Made by a program: the position numbers and the translations under genes. A DNA stretch of 64,000 nt from positions 1,214,156 through 1,278,155 of the forward strand of contig JAOZHS010000001.1 in the NCBI GenBank assembly GCA_026014745.1. Direction: 5' to 3'. Below the pieces are notes generated by a model that saw only the letters and a program-made list of their open reading frames with translations, had not been told where the DNA came from and did not search any database. Below are positions 17,664 through 26,010 of this stretch, piece after piece (positions within the stretch are counted from its first letter, which is position 1; the number at the start of each line of letters is the position of its first letter). The stretch is from Candidatus Bathyarchaeota archaeon (GTDB taxonomy: Archaea > Thermoproteota > Bathyarchaeia > Bathyarchaeales > Bathycorpusculaceae).

Positions 17664-17927
17664 TTGTTATTTATTAATCTTGGAAGATTCCGCAAAACAC
17701 CTGACAAGAACGAATTAGGTGACACCGCTAAAATAATGGCACAGTGGAAGGCAAAGGGCATTACTATGCTGAGTTGGTACTGGACTTTGGGGCGCTACGA
17801 TACGGTAGTTGTATTTGAGGCTGCAAGCGAGAAAGAAGCGATGAAACTGTCGATTGATATTTCGGAATGGGTTACCACAGAAACTCTCGTAGCGGTACCC
17901 AGAAAAGAGGCCATCGCGCTGCTTTAA
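17664..17927 (+). CDS. GYD domain protein
   Basis: An 87-residue protein with the GYD-family signature WYWTLGRYDTVVVFEA near residue 41, followed by a helix and TETLVAVPR. GYD proteins are small ferredoxin-like proteins of unknown role. An excellent ribosome binding site GGAGGTGA at 17652-17659 fixes the start at TTG 17664; a GTG at 17637 in the same frame would lie upstream of that site and is rejected. Same strand and similar size as the preceding gene. Confidence 0.75.
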   Translation: MLFINLGRFRKTPDKNELGDTAKIMAQWKAKGITMLSWYWTLGRYDTVVVFEAASEKEAMKLSIDISEWVTTETLVAVPRKEAIALL

Positions 17928-17992
17928 CAGCTACTACGCATTAACCTTTAGTTACTCCACAACCCCTTTAGCACCTAATCATCGCCTTTAAA

Positions 17993-18124
17993 CTCTATTT
18001 GTAGCCTATTTGGATGCTAATATTCAAGGTATGCAGAAATCGATAGAGGGGGAGGGGTAGGCGGGCATATTTGGTGTCTATTAGTGGTTCTATGCAGAAA
18101 CCTAAGAGGGGTAGGTCACTATTG
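17993..18124 (+). repeat. 132 bp repeat element, copy 1 (two 61 bp half units)
   Basis: This 132 bp sequence recurs at 58883-59014 in the same orientation with about 90% identity by eye. Each copy has two imperfect half units 61 bp apart, each beginning TATTTGG and containing TATGCAGAAA followed by a GAGGGG-TAGG block. It lies in the stretch 17928-18422 that shows no protein gene. It could be a structured RNA or a small non-autonomous element. Confidence 0.75.
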
Positions 18125-18243
18125 ATGGAAAACAAGCCCAAAAGTATGTTGAAACATAGTAGAAATCGCCGCCCGAAATAAGCGCGGGTGGCTGGGTCTT
18201 TATGGTCACCTGTAGAATGGCTTGGTTTTTTGCGTGTTTTTTG

Positions 18244-18287
18244 TTAGTCAAGAAAGTTTGACTAACTTTTCGGGGGTTTAGTCAAGG
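18244..18287. repeat. Cluster of three TTGACTAA motifs, partly palindromic
   Basis: GTTAGTCAA (18243-18251) and TTGACTAAC (about 18258-18266) form a near-perfect hairpin or palindrome, and TTTAGTCAAGG follows at 18277-18287. The 11-mer TTCTTGACTAA present here on the minus strand also occurs twice next to the other copy of the 132 bp repeat (58827-58860). Confidence 0.5.
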
Positions 18288-18422
18288 TTCGTTGACGAAA
18301 AAGCATTTAACAAATCTTCGCCCATTAGGTGTTTGGGTTAAGCATGGACACAAAACGCTCTGCCGCTGTTTCTCCTCTTTCTAATCGTCCGTGCTTAGCC
18401 CTTCCCCTATAAAGCGGGGCAA

Positions 18423-18599
18423 TTAGTTGCTGCTTTTCTTAAACCAAGCAAACCCAATTAACGCGACGGTAACGGCTGCCAACGCTGCGGCGGGGTTAAC
18501 GCTTTGCAACGCCGAGTAGGTTGCCGCGAAAATCAAACTGCCCGTTATCAACGAGAAAACCACAACTAAGCCGCCTATGGCGACGTTTCTTTTGCTCAT
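18423..18599 (-). CDS. Small two-helix membrane protein, 58 residues
   Basis: The minus strand reads ATG at 18599 to TAA at 18423-18425. The peptide begins MSKRNVAIGGLVVVFSLITG and has two membrane helices (about residues 6-29 and 36-52) with a basic end FKKSSN. A GGAGA site sits 8 bases before the ATG, supporting translation. No family recognised. The gene lies upstream of, and on the same strand as, nothing close; it stands alone in a repeat-rich gap. Confidence 0.6.
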   Translation of the reverse strand: MSKRNVAIGGLVVVFSLITGSLIFAATYSALQSVNPAAALAAVTVALIGFAWFKKSSN

Positions 18600-18734
18600 T
18601 ATTTATGTCTCCAAGTATCCTTAGAGACGGATTTTGATTTAATGCCACGCTTCAGAACAGGGTGTTCAAAGATTAGCACAACAAAAAATGTTCAAAGATA
18701 AAAGGAAAAATTTTCTTGTTTAAAAGGGAGGGGT

Positions 18735-19013
18735 TTAGTCTTCCTCTTCTACGGCGCATTCTTTAATTTTGAGTTTGTTTTCGCCGTCGCTGATGACTTT
18801 AAACGCGTCAAGTTCATGTTTGTGGAGGAACTTTTTCACGTTCAACTTCACGTATTTCTTGGCTAGGGCTGGGCCTTCGCCCTTGACGGTTACGTTTTTG
18901 CCTTCAGTTGCGGTTTCTCCGCCTGTTTTTTCTTTGAGGAACTCGGAGAGTTTGTCAAGCAGTTTGTTTTCGTCGCCTTTGAGTTCGGAAGCGTCAATTT
19001 TCATTTCAACCAT
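18735..19013 (-). CDS. L22e-like ribosomal protein
   Basis: A 92-residue protein. Residues 51-73 (AKKYVKLNVKKFLHKHELDAF) align with the eukaryotic L22e core [21 protein letters not shown], and the protein ends, like L22e, in a strand (KLKIKECAV) and an acidic tail EEED. The N-terminal half has the expected small beta-alpha pattern with FLKEKTGG and NVTVKGEG. The ATG at 19013 follows GAGGTGA at good spacing; an in-frame GTG at 19025 overlaps that site and is rejected. L22e was long regarded as eukaryotic and has been reported from some archaea. Assignment rests on pattern similarity, not a search. Confidence 0.65.
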   Translation of the reverse strand: MVEMKIDASELKGDENKLLDKLSEFLKEKTGGETATEGKNVTVKGEGPALAKKYVKLNVKKFLHKHELDAFKVISDGENKLKIKECAVEEED

Positions 19014-19170
19014 TTTTTGTTTCACCTCGATTCCTGTACGCCAATACTGTTGCCTTAGGTTTCATAGCTACTGCATTGATAAGTTTTCCGCTCCCCACAG
19101 CCACAACAATGATTCGGGGAAGCATAATGTTAAAGAGCAAACAACCAAAAATACTTCCCGTGGATACCTC

Positions 19171-19731
19171 GTGACCGAAAACAAAAAACCGTCCCCCCCA
19201 GAATTCAAAACCAACGGCGCCATAACTCAACAAGGCGTCCAAATCTCTGAGCAGAGCAGTATCGACGCCCTCTCACAGCGCGGATATGGCACCTCCGAAG
19301 GTAAAACGTTTACGTTAACCTTTTTTGAAGCGCTCTACCTCCAAGACAAAGGCATGCTCGAAGCCAAAACCCCACAGGGCGCAACCGCCGACTTCGCTGC
19401 GCTGCTGCAACTTTATGAGGCTCAGAACAAAAACGCATGGGTTAACTACCTTGTTTATCGGGATCTGCGCGGTCGCGGTTATGTGGTTCGGGAAGGGTTT
19501 GGGGTAGGCGCTGATTTTCGCATCTATGACCGAGGCACCTATGGCAAAGACACCGCGCCCTACCTTGTGTTAGTGACTCAGGAAGGACAGCCGCTGCCGA
19601 CAAGGGAGTTGGCGGATGCTGTGGGGAAGTGTCAGAGTCAACAAAAAGAGTTGATTGTGGCGGTTATGAACCGCCGAGGCGAAGTAGTCTACTACTCGGT
19701 GGGGGAACTCCATTTTCCCCCGTCGACTTAG
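19171..19731 (+). CDS. endA: tRNA-splicing endonuclease EndA-like protein (catalytic His replaced)
   Basis: A 186-residue protein from a GTG start. The C-terminal nuclease-like domain has the family stretch YLVYRDLRGRGYVVREGFGVG (from residue 93) and ADFRIY with the expected catalytic Tyr119. A Lys at 159 matches the catalytic Lys. At the position of the catalytic His, in the family pattern keHxxYLV, this protein has KDTAPYLV, so Thr128 replaces His. EndA removes tRNA introns as a dimer or tetramer; a protein without the His may be the structural partner of a second, catalytic subunit, as in alpha2-beta2 enzymes. It diverges from the L22e-like gene and nearly touches the gene on the opposite strand. 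Confidence 0.8.
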   Translation: MTENKKPSPPEFKTNGAITQQGVQISEQSSIDALSQRGYGTSEGKTFTLTFFEALYLQDKGMLEAKTPQGATADFAALLQLYEAQNKNAWVNYLVYRDLRGRGYVVREGFGVGADFRIYDRGTYGKDTAPYLVLVTQEGQPLPTRELADAVGKCQSQQKELIVAVMNRRGEVVYYSVGELHFPPST

Positions 19732-20777
19732 AGGCGCCGTTTGGTATCTATGAGGTCCTGCACCGTTAAAGTTTCTATGGTTAGTTTGTAATTCATTTGT
19801 GCCCGCACTTTGCCACGCACTGCATCGCCGCCATAGCTGAAAGCAACGATGACTCCTCCGCGTGCACGGATCTTTGCGAGTGCCGCTGCGAAGCTGTCGA
19901 TGACGGTCATGCTTATGTTGTCAGCTTGTTTGATGAGGAGGGGTTGTCCGCTGCTTGTGTAGCCGTCTATGCCAAGGGCTGCGTCGCGGCTGCTGGCTGG
20001 TTTTCCGTCAAGACGCTTCATGACCCATTCGTTGAATTCGCGGCTGGTGAGTTTGCGTAGGCTGCGTTCGCTGACGCGGCGTTTTTTGAGGATGAGAAAT
20101 GCGCCTGTTCCGCCGCCTGCCACCGCCACTACGGCTACTGCTGCTTCCACGGCGACCCAGGGGAAGTCGCCTGCGGTTTGGGCTATAGATGATTCTTCAA
20201 CATATCCTTCGCCGTCGCATTCTGGGCAGATTATGGTTCCTGTGCCGTCGCATTCGGGGCACTCAGTTGAACCCTCGACGTATCCGGCTCCGTCGCATTC
20301 TGGGCAGGTGATTTCATCTAATTCCACCGTTATACTGCTATGTTGGTAGATTTGCATTTGGCTACTATAGGTTCCTAAGTAGCTGATTTCTAAGGAAACT
20401 ATGGTTGTTTCGCCTGCGGGGAAGTCAACGGTGGTGCTGTTTTTGTGGTTGGAAAAGTCGGCTGTTACGGTGGCTTCTACATCGAAGTCTTCTTTGTTGA
20501 TGAAGGTGCCGTTAATGATGGTTAACCCGTTTTTTTGTTCCACGGTTGTGGAGCCCGTCTTCTGTATTTTCGGCGTTATGGTGCCCGCTCCAGAGCATTC
20601 GGGGCAGACTGTTTCGCCGCCTGCATCAATTTCGCCTGTGCCGTCGCATTCGGGGCAATCTATCTCGCCGGTTCCTTTGCATTCAGGGCACTTCACTAAT
20701 TTTGCTTCCACGATAGTTAAGGATGCCAAAATAAAAATTCCAATTAATAGGAGTGTTATTGCTTTCTTTTTCATCAA
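19728..20777 (-). CDS. Membrane protein with DnaJ-type zinc modules outside and restriction-endonuclease-like domain inside
   Basis: A 349-residue protein with an unusual layout. A signal helix spans residues 5-24. Three CPEC(x)GxG modules follow at Cys30/33, 41/44 and 58/61, then a beta-rich domain (~70-155), then three more CPECDG modules at Cys158/161, 173/176 and 184/187. A membrane helix lies at ~205-230 with a KKRR stop signal. The C-terminal ~110 residues contain LTSREFNEWV, GIDGY (Asp271) and PLLIKQ (Lys283), and GGVIVAFSYG. These match the Mrr-like nuclease domain also seen at the ends of some DNA methyltransferases. The orientation puts zinc modules outside and the nuclease-like domain inside. 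Function unknown. Confidence 0.75.
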   Translation of the reverse strand: MMKKKAITLLLIGIFILASLTIVEAKLVKCPECKGTGEIDCPECDGTGEIDAGGETVCPECSGAGTITPKIQKTGSTTVEQKNGLTIINGTFINKEDFDVEATVTADFSNHKNSTTVDFPAGETTIVSLEISYLGTYSSQMQIYQHSSITVELDEITCPECDGAGYVEGSTECPECDGTGTIICPECDGEGYVEESSIAQTAGDFPWVAVEAAVAVVAVAGGGTGAFLILKKRRVSERSLRKLTSREFNEWVMKRLDGKPASSRDAALGIDGYTSSGQPLLIKQADNISMTVIDSFAAALAKIRARGGVIVAFSYGGDAVRGKVRAQMNYKLTIETLTVQDLIDTKRRL

Positions 20778-20995
20778 CAGTTCCTTCCCAAGCTCACAAA
20801 GACATCTACTAGCCTATTGTTAGGTTGGCTTTAATTAACTTGCGGAGTAAACTCGGTTTGTACACTTTGGCGCTGGGTTTTTTGGTATCTGATACAGTCA
20901 ACACGTGATTATGGGCTGCTGCCAATATCCAAAACCTGCGTCCTCTTAGAAATCCTTAAGTTACAACTTCACTTCACCAATTCTTGATGGTCTTT

Positions 20996-21793
20996 ATGGC
21001 AGCAAAATCTTACACTTGGAATGCATCCGACTATGCCAAAAACTCCGCCAACCAATATCAGTGGGCAAAAGAACTCTTTCCCAAACTCCACCTAACAGGA
21101 AGTGAAGCGCTTCTTGATCTGGGCTGTGGAGACGGCAAAATCACTGCAGAACTTGCCAACGCCCTCCCCGATGGCAAAGTCGTAGGCGTGGACAGCAGCA
21201 AAGAGATGATTGCGCTTGCCAACAAAAACTTCGCCTCAGGCTATCCTAATCTGCGTTTTATGGTTATGGATGCGCGGGCTTTGAGCTTTGAGGGCGAGTT
21301 TGACCGTGTGTTCTCAAACGCGGTGCTACACTGGATTGTGAACCAAAAACCTGTGTTGGATGGTGTGCATCGGAGCCTCAGACGCGGCGGGCGGTTATTG
21401 TTTCAGATGGCAGGCAAAGGCAACGCCCAAGCCATAATCGGCATCCTAGAAGAACTCAAACAAATCGAACCCTGGAGCCGCTTCTTTGCTGACACGGCGT
21501 TTCCATATGGCTTCTTCTCCGCAGAAGAATACACCGCGTTTCTGCAAACTTCAGGGCTAGAACCTGTGCGCGTGGAGCTTTTAGCTAAAGATATGATGCA
21601 CCCAAACGCAGAAGCCCTAAAAGGCTGGATACGCACCACCTGGCTCCCCTTCACCGACAAGCTGCCCGAAGAATTAAAACCACAATTCGTCGAGGCCATA
21701 GCGAAGCGTTACTTAGAGTTGCACCCCGCTGATGCTGAGGGCAAAATACATGTGAGCATGATGCGGCTCGAGGTAGAAGCCACCAAACCCTAA
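20996..21793 (+). CDS. SAM-dependent methyltransferase (trans-aconitate methyltransferase-like)
   Basis: A 265-residue class I methyltransferase. Motif I is LLDLGCGDGKIT near residue 38, the acidic SAM-ribose ligand is in VVGVDSSKEM near 60, motif II is FDRVFSNAVLHWI near 96, and GGRLLFQMAGKGN follows. The WxxxxYxxxSxxQ N terminus and the C-terminal helical half match the Tam-like group acting on small acids, though arsenite or lipid methyltransferases look similar. I use the ATG at 20996; TTG 20984 and ATG 20987 are possible. It stands alone, diverged from the zinc-module protein. Confidence 0.82.
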   Translation: MAAKSYTWNASDYAKNSANQYQWAKELFPKLHLTGSEALLDLGCGDGKITAELANALPDGKVVGVDSSKEMIALANKNFASGYPNLRFMVMDARALSFEGEFDRVFSNAVLHWIVNQKPVLDGVHRSLRRGGRLLFQMAGKGNAQAIIGILEELKQIEPWSRFFADTAFPYGFFSAEEYTAFLQTSGLEPVRVELLAKDMMHPNAEALKGWIRTTWLPFTDKLPEELKPQFVEAIAKRYLELHPADAEGKIHVSMMRLEVEATKP

Positions 21794-21907
21794 GAGGCGT
21801 CAGATAGGGGGTGGGGGCGGAAAACAATTGGCGAAGAAACAGTCAACTACAAAATGCGGTCGAATAGAGCCAGAAAATAGAAAATATTTTTAGCTTAAAT
21901 TATCGCT

Positions 21908-22189
21908 TCAGGTGATGGCTGTTGGGGAAAGCATTGTTTTGTCTCTTAGGTTACTTGTTCTTTCCTCAATGATGGTTGTCAGTGTGGTCTTAACATTGTG
22001 TAATTTTCTAATTTGCCAACTAATTATCCTTCTGAGGTCATCAGTTGATTCTGCTGTCACTCTTACGACTATGTCGTAAGCGCCAAAAACAGGTGAAGCC
22101 TCTTCTATACCTTCAATTCTTCTAAGTTCCCGAGTAACATCAAATTCACAGCCGGTTTCTGTGTTTATGAAGACATACGCTGTAGGCAC
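21908..22189 (-). CDS. Stand-alone Lrp/AsnC effector-binding (RAM) domain protein
   Basis: A 93-residue protein consisting only of the AsnC/Lrp C-terminal sensor domain: AYVFINTETGCEFDVTRELRRI, then EASPVFGAYDIVVRVTAES, and a final helix-strand with RKLHNVKTTLTTIIEE. It lacks the HTH domain. Such proteins form oligomers that bind amino acids and may modulate full-length regulators. The GTG at 22189 is preceded by AGAGGAT at proper spacing, so I prefer it to the ATG at 22252, which would add an odd hydrophobic extension. Confidence 0.8.
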   Translation of the reverse strand: MPTAYVFINTETGCEFDVTRELRRIEGIEEASPVFGAYDIVVRVTAESTDDLRRIISWQIRKLHNVKTTLTTIIEERTSNLRDKTMLSPTAIT

Positions 22190-22414
22190 GACAAATCCTC
22201 TGACAATTAGTGGTAGCGTCAGTTTAAAAAACTTGGGGAAAAAAATTGACATTTGTCCAATCCAAGCAAGCGTTAACTTGAAAATTTAGACAGTTGATAA
22301 CCGATAAAAGTGCCCGCAAAGCAGCAATCTGCCGCTAAATTGTCCTTTGCAGCCATTAATGTAAATGCTTTTTAATGTAGGCACCTATACAACCGAAAAA
22401 GGGGATAACTAAAG

Positions 22415-22981
22415 ATGGAAGCTACCAAACTTGTCATAGGCTTAAGCGGCATGCCCGGCTCCGGCAAATCCCTCGTAGTCGAAACCGCCAAAGAACTAGG
22501 CTACGACATCGTAACCATGGGCGATGTTATCCGTGAAGAAACAAAAAAACGCGGGCTGGACCTCAACCCCCAAAACGTCGGCAAAGTCATGCTTGCCCTA
22601 CGCGCGGAAGGCGGCAACTATGTCATCGCCGAAAAATGTGTCCCCAAAATCCAAGCCCAACCCAACCGCCGTGTACTCGTTGATGGACTCCGCAGCCTAT
22701 ACGAAGCTGACATCTTCAAATCACATTTCCCCCGTTTCACACTCGTCGCCGTCCACGCGTCCCCCGCAATAAGATTTGAACGCCTCAAAGTACGCGGGCG
22801 AAGCGATGACCCCCAAGATTGGGCGGTTTTTCATGAACGCGACATGCGCGAACTCGGCGTTGGCTTGGGAAACGTTATAGCGTTGGCTGAGCAAATAATA
22901 GTTAACGATGACAGCATTGAACGCTTCAAGGCGTTAGTGCGTGAGGATTTTGGCAGGATTGAACAGAAATGGTTGAAGTAA
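22415..22981 (+). CDS. UPF0200-family nucleotide kinase-like P-loop protein
   Basis: A 188-residue P-loop NTPase. Walker A is GMPGSGKS at about residues 11-18; GDVIREETKKRG near residue 31 and VDGLRS near residue 90 resemble adenylate and dephospho-CoA kinases, and RGRSDDP near residue 127 provides the lid arginines. The UPF0200 family is archaeal and uncharacterised. It overlaps UPF0201 by 13 bp, a pairing conserved in archaea. TTTTTAATG near 22371 is the likely promoter and GGGGA precedes the ATG. Confidence 0.87.
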   Translation: MEATKLVIGLSGMPGSGKSLVVETAKELGYDIVTMGDVIREETKKRGLDLNPQNVGKVMLALRAEGGNYVIAEKCVPKIQAQPNRRVLVDGLRSLYEADIFKSHFPRFTLVAVHASPAIRFERLKVRGRSDDPQDWAVFHERDMRELGVGLGNVIALAEQIIVNDDSIERFKALVREDFGRIEQKWLK

Positions 22982-23373
22982 CAGTTACTATAGAAGTAGA
23001 CGTAAACCCCACAGAAGACGAGGATAAAGTCCGCGCGGCAGTCAACAACGTTTTAGGCAACGCCAAAATCACAATGGCACCCGCCGCCAAAGGCAGCCTC
23101 CTAACAGCAACGGCAAAAGGCCAAGACTCACTCATAAAACTCCGCAACATGCTCCGCAACGACCGCGTACGCGACGCTGCTCGTAAGCTCCTCTTCAAAT
23201 CCATCCGCGGAGACAAGCTTCGCTTTTGCCTAAACAAACAAGTTGCATACGCTGGGCATGCTTCATTTTGTGAGGAAACCGCCGAATCCCCCCTTGGACC
23301 CCTAAAATTCACCATAGAAACCAACGACACCCAACAACTCGTTGAGTGGCTAGCAGAAAAAACCGAACGATGA
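22969..23373 (+). CDS. UPF0201-family RNA-binding-fold protein
   Basis: A 134-residue protein of the UPF0201 family (COG1931). Typical features are the VEVTVTIEVDVNPTED start, the RNDRVRDAARKLL helix, and the sequence LNKQVAYAGHASF followed by SPLGPLKFTIE. It belongs to the same fold group as the COG1325 protein in the L15e operon and is predicted to bind RNA. It overlaps the UPF0200 gene and is followed 9 bp later by an MBL nuclease gene, suggesting a nucleic-acid processing unit of three genes. Confidence 0.87.
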   Translation: MVEVTVTIEVDVNPTEDEDKVRAAVNNVLGNAKITMAPAAKGSLLTATAKGQDSLIKLRNMLRNDRVRDAARKLLFKSIRGDKLRFCLNKQVAYAGHASFCEETAESPLGPLKFTIETNDTQQLVEWLAEKTER

Positions 23374-23382
23374 GGATGCAGC

Positions 23383-24399
23383 GTGGCTGAGAGGGCGGGA
23401 GTAACCAAAACGGGCGCAGTGCTTTTGGGCGATAGCGTAGCCTGCGACGCCTTTGACGCCGACCGACCGCTACGGGTAGTCACGCATGCACACGCCGACC
23501 ACCTCTATGGGCTGCGTCGAAGCGTGAAAAGCTGCGAAAAAGTCCTCATGACCCCTGCCACACGCGACCTCACCGAAACCCTCAACCCAACCATGAAGCT
23601 ACGCTCCGACTGCGTGGAATGCCTCGAATACGGCAAAGTCCTCGAGTACGGAGAAGAAAAAATAAGCTTACTCAAAGCCGACCACATCTTGGGCGCTTGC
23701 CAAGTGCTTGTGGAAGATAAAGGGGGCATTCGAATTGCCTGGAGCGGCGATTTTCGTATTGACAACACCCCCGTCGTAGACTGCGACGTGCTTGTGGTGG
23801 AAGCTACTTATGGCAGCCCCAGTTGCCGACGCAACTTCGACGTTGACGTGCGCAAATTGTTGGTGTCGATGGTGGAGAAGCGGCTCAGAGGCGGCGCCGT
23901 CTACGTGTTTGGTTACCATGGCAAAATGCAAGAAGTCATGCAGTTGCTTCGAGACGCTGATGTGCAGGTGCCCTTTGTGATGCCTGAACGCGTCTATGAA
24001 GTCACTAAAGTCTGCGAACGTCACGGTATGAATCTCGGCTGCACTGCACTATCAACCGCCCACGATGGACAAGAACTCCTAAACAACAACCTCCCCTGCG
24101 TAGCCTTCTATCACATGAACCAACGCCAACACGTCGGCTTACGTAACGCGCGGATATGTGTGAGCGGATGGGAATTCAGCCAGCCTTGCCGACAAATCGG
24201 CGAACACGAATACCTCGTCGCATTAAGCGACCACTCCGATTTTGACGGGTTAATTGAGTATGTACGTCGCAGCCGTGCAAAGCAGGTCATCACCGACAAT
24301 TACCGCAGCAACGGCGATGCCCTAGCCAAGGAACTCTGCAAACGCCTTGGCGTGCACGCAGTCGCTATGCCTCGTGGCGCTGGACAAACGACGCTTTAG
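23383..24399 (+). CDS. MBL/beta-CASP-like exonuclease (COG1236-type)
   Basis: A 338-residue metallo-beta-lactamase protein related to mRNA 3'-end processing and DNA-repair nucleases. The metal motif THAHADHL is near residue 31-38, HILGACQV near 105, SGDFRID near 124, and VALSDHSDFDGL near 280 includes the late motif typical of this group. VVVEATYGSP separates the halves. The GTG at 23383 lies behind GAGGAT; an upstream ATG at 23375 is out of frame. It follows UPF0201 closely. Confidence 0.82.
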   Translation: MAERAGVTKTGAVLLGDSVACDAFDADRPLRVVTHAHADHLYGLRRSVKSCEKVLMTPATRDLTETLNPTMKLRSDCVECLEYGKVLEYGEEKISLLKADHILGACQVLVEDKGGIRIAWSGDFRIDNTPVVDCDVLVVEATYGSPSCRRNFDVDVRKLLVSMVEKRLRGGAVYVFGYHGKMQEVMQLLRDADVQVPFVMPERVYEVTKVCERHGMNLGCTALSTAHDGQELLNNNLPCVAFYHMNQRQHVGLRNARICVSGWEFSQPCRQIGEHEYLVALSDHSDFDGLIEYVRRSRAKQVITDNYRSNGDALAKELCKRLGVHAVAMPRGAGQTTL

Positions 24400-24461
24400 T
24401 TACGTTTTTTTGGTTAGGTTTATTGCCTTCGGCGAAACTATCTTCCTAAATACTCTACGTG

Positions 24462-25739
24462 ATGGATATGGCAAAATCATCTGTTATCTCTGGCTTTTAC
24501 AAGCTGCCCCCCAAAGAGCGGGTAGCCCTCATCAAAGACTTCGCAGAGCTCAGCGACGAAGAAGTCCAAGTTCTCCAAAACACCGGCGCCCTACCGCTGG
24601 ATGTGGCTGACCACATGGTAGAAAACGTGATTGGCGCCATCGCCGAGCCCCTTGGCGTAGCAGTTAACTTCCAAATCAACGGAAAAGACTACCTCATCCC
24701 CATGGCAACCGAGGAACCCAGCGTAATCGCAGCTGCCTCTTACGCGGCAAAGATGGTTCGCGACGGCGGAGGCTTCCACACGAGTAGCACTGCGCCTGTA
24801 ATGATTGGGCAAATCCAAGTCGTAAAAATCCCAAACGCCCAATCCGCAAAAAAAGCCGTCCTCGACACCAAAGCTGAAATTCTCAAGAAAGCCAACGACC
24901 AAGACCCCGTGCTAAACAGCTTCGGAGGCGGCGCCAAAGACCTCGACGCCCGCGTCATCGACACCACCATGGGACAAATGCTTATCGTGCACCTCTATGT
25001 GGACTGCCGAGACGCAATGGGCGCCAACGCCGTCAACACCATGGCCGAAGCAGTTTCGCCACTTATCGAGCAACTTACAGGCGGACACGTTTATCTGCGC
25101 ATAATCAGCAACCTCGCTGTTCGTCGCCTCGCAAAAGCTACCTGCACCGTACCCAAAGAAGCCGTGGGCGGAGAAGCAGTTGTGGAAGGCATCGCCTACG
25201 CCTCAGCATTCGCCGCAGCCGACCCCTACCGCGCCGCCACCCACAACAAAGGCGCCATGAACGGCATCATCGCCGTCGTCTTAGCCACAGGTAACGACCA
25301 CCGCGCCATCGAAGCAGGTGGACACGCCTACGCAGCCCTCAACGGAGCCTACACCACCTTCTCAAAATGGACCAAAAACCAAAACGGCGACTTAGAAGGC
25401 ACCATCGAGTTACCCATGGCAGTCGGCCTCATCGGGGGCGCAGTAAAAACCCACCCAACCGCACGGGTCGCCATGAAAATCCTCGGAGTCAAATCCGCTA
25501 ACGAATTCGCCGAGGTCCTCGCCGCCGTCGGCTTAGCCCAAAACCTCGCCGCCCTGCGCGCGCTGTCAAGCGAAGGTATCCAACGCGGCCACATGAGCCT
25601 GCACGCCAGAAATATTGCCGTGACGGCTGGCGCTAAAGGTGACCAAATTGATGCTGTGGCGGAGCGGATGGTGAAGGAACGCCGTGTTCGCGTTGACCGT
25701 GCTAAAGAAATCCTCGACGAACTCAACAAAAAAGCCTAA
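24462..25739 (+). CDS. HMG-CoA reductase, class II type
   Basis: A 425-residue enzyme for mevalonate formation, needed for archaeal isoprenoid lipids. It reads as the class II form: EEPSVIAAASYAAKM near residue 87, DAMGANAVNTMAEA near 185, HNKGAMNGIIAVVLATGNDHRAIEAGG near 267 with the catalytic Lys, and LPMAVGLIGGAVKTHPTA. RGHMSLHARNIA with the catalytic His lies near 375. Most archaea have class I; class II is bacterial or known from a few archaea, where it is taken as transferred. The ATG at 24462 follows a GTG by one codon. No mevalonate-pathway neighbours are present. Confidence 0.88.
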   Translation: MDMAKSSVISGFYKLPPKERVALIKDFAELSDEEVQVLQNTGALPLDVADHMVENVIGAIAEPLGVAVNFQINGKDYLIPMATEEPSVIAAASYAAKMVRDGGGFHTSSTAPVMIGQIQVVKIPNAQSAKKAVLDTKAEILKKANDQDPVLNSFGGGAKDLDARVIDTTMGQMLIVHLYVDCRDAMGANAVNTMAEAVSPLIEQLTGGHVYLRIISNLAVRRLAKATCTVPKEAVGGEAVVEGIAYASAFAAADPYRAATHNKGAMNGIIAVVLATGNDHRAIEAGGHAYAALNGAYTTFSKWTKNQNGDLEGTIELPMAVGLIGGAVKTHPTARVAMKILGVKSANEFAEVLAAVGLAQNLAALRALSSEGIQRGHMSLHARNIAVTAGAKGDQIDAVAERMVKERRVRVDRAKEILDELNKKA

Positions 25740-25740
25740 C

Positions 25741-25765
25741 AGCTTTTCCTTTTCTTTTTCACCTG
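25741..25765 (+). terminator. T-rich terminator after HMG-CoA reductase
   Basis: CTTTTCCTTTTCTTTTTC directly after the stop codon. The rest of the gap to 26069 shows no gene, only the promoter and palindrome described next. Confidence 0.45.
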
Positions 25766-26010
25766 CAAGGCTACCCAAAAATAGCTTTTCTTGTCTTTTA
25801 AGCACTGATTTTCAACATGCTAATGAGCTGTTTTTGCGTCAATACGGACCTATCCCTCTTAGGATTATCGCGCTAGTGGTTTATGCAGCAGCTGACATGA
25901 GGTCCTGAAAAGTTTTTTGCTGTTATTTCCCGAGCGTAATTCATAACCTGACGCTTGCAGCAATGGCTTCGGTTGGTAACCTAATGCTCTATTTGGGTGG
26001 GGGAAAGCCT

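Noticed and set aside
18000..18120. CRISPR array at the two-unit repeat
   Set aside because: Only two imperfect 61 bp units, no short conserved repeat with unique spacers, and no cas genes in the window.
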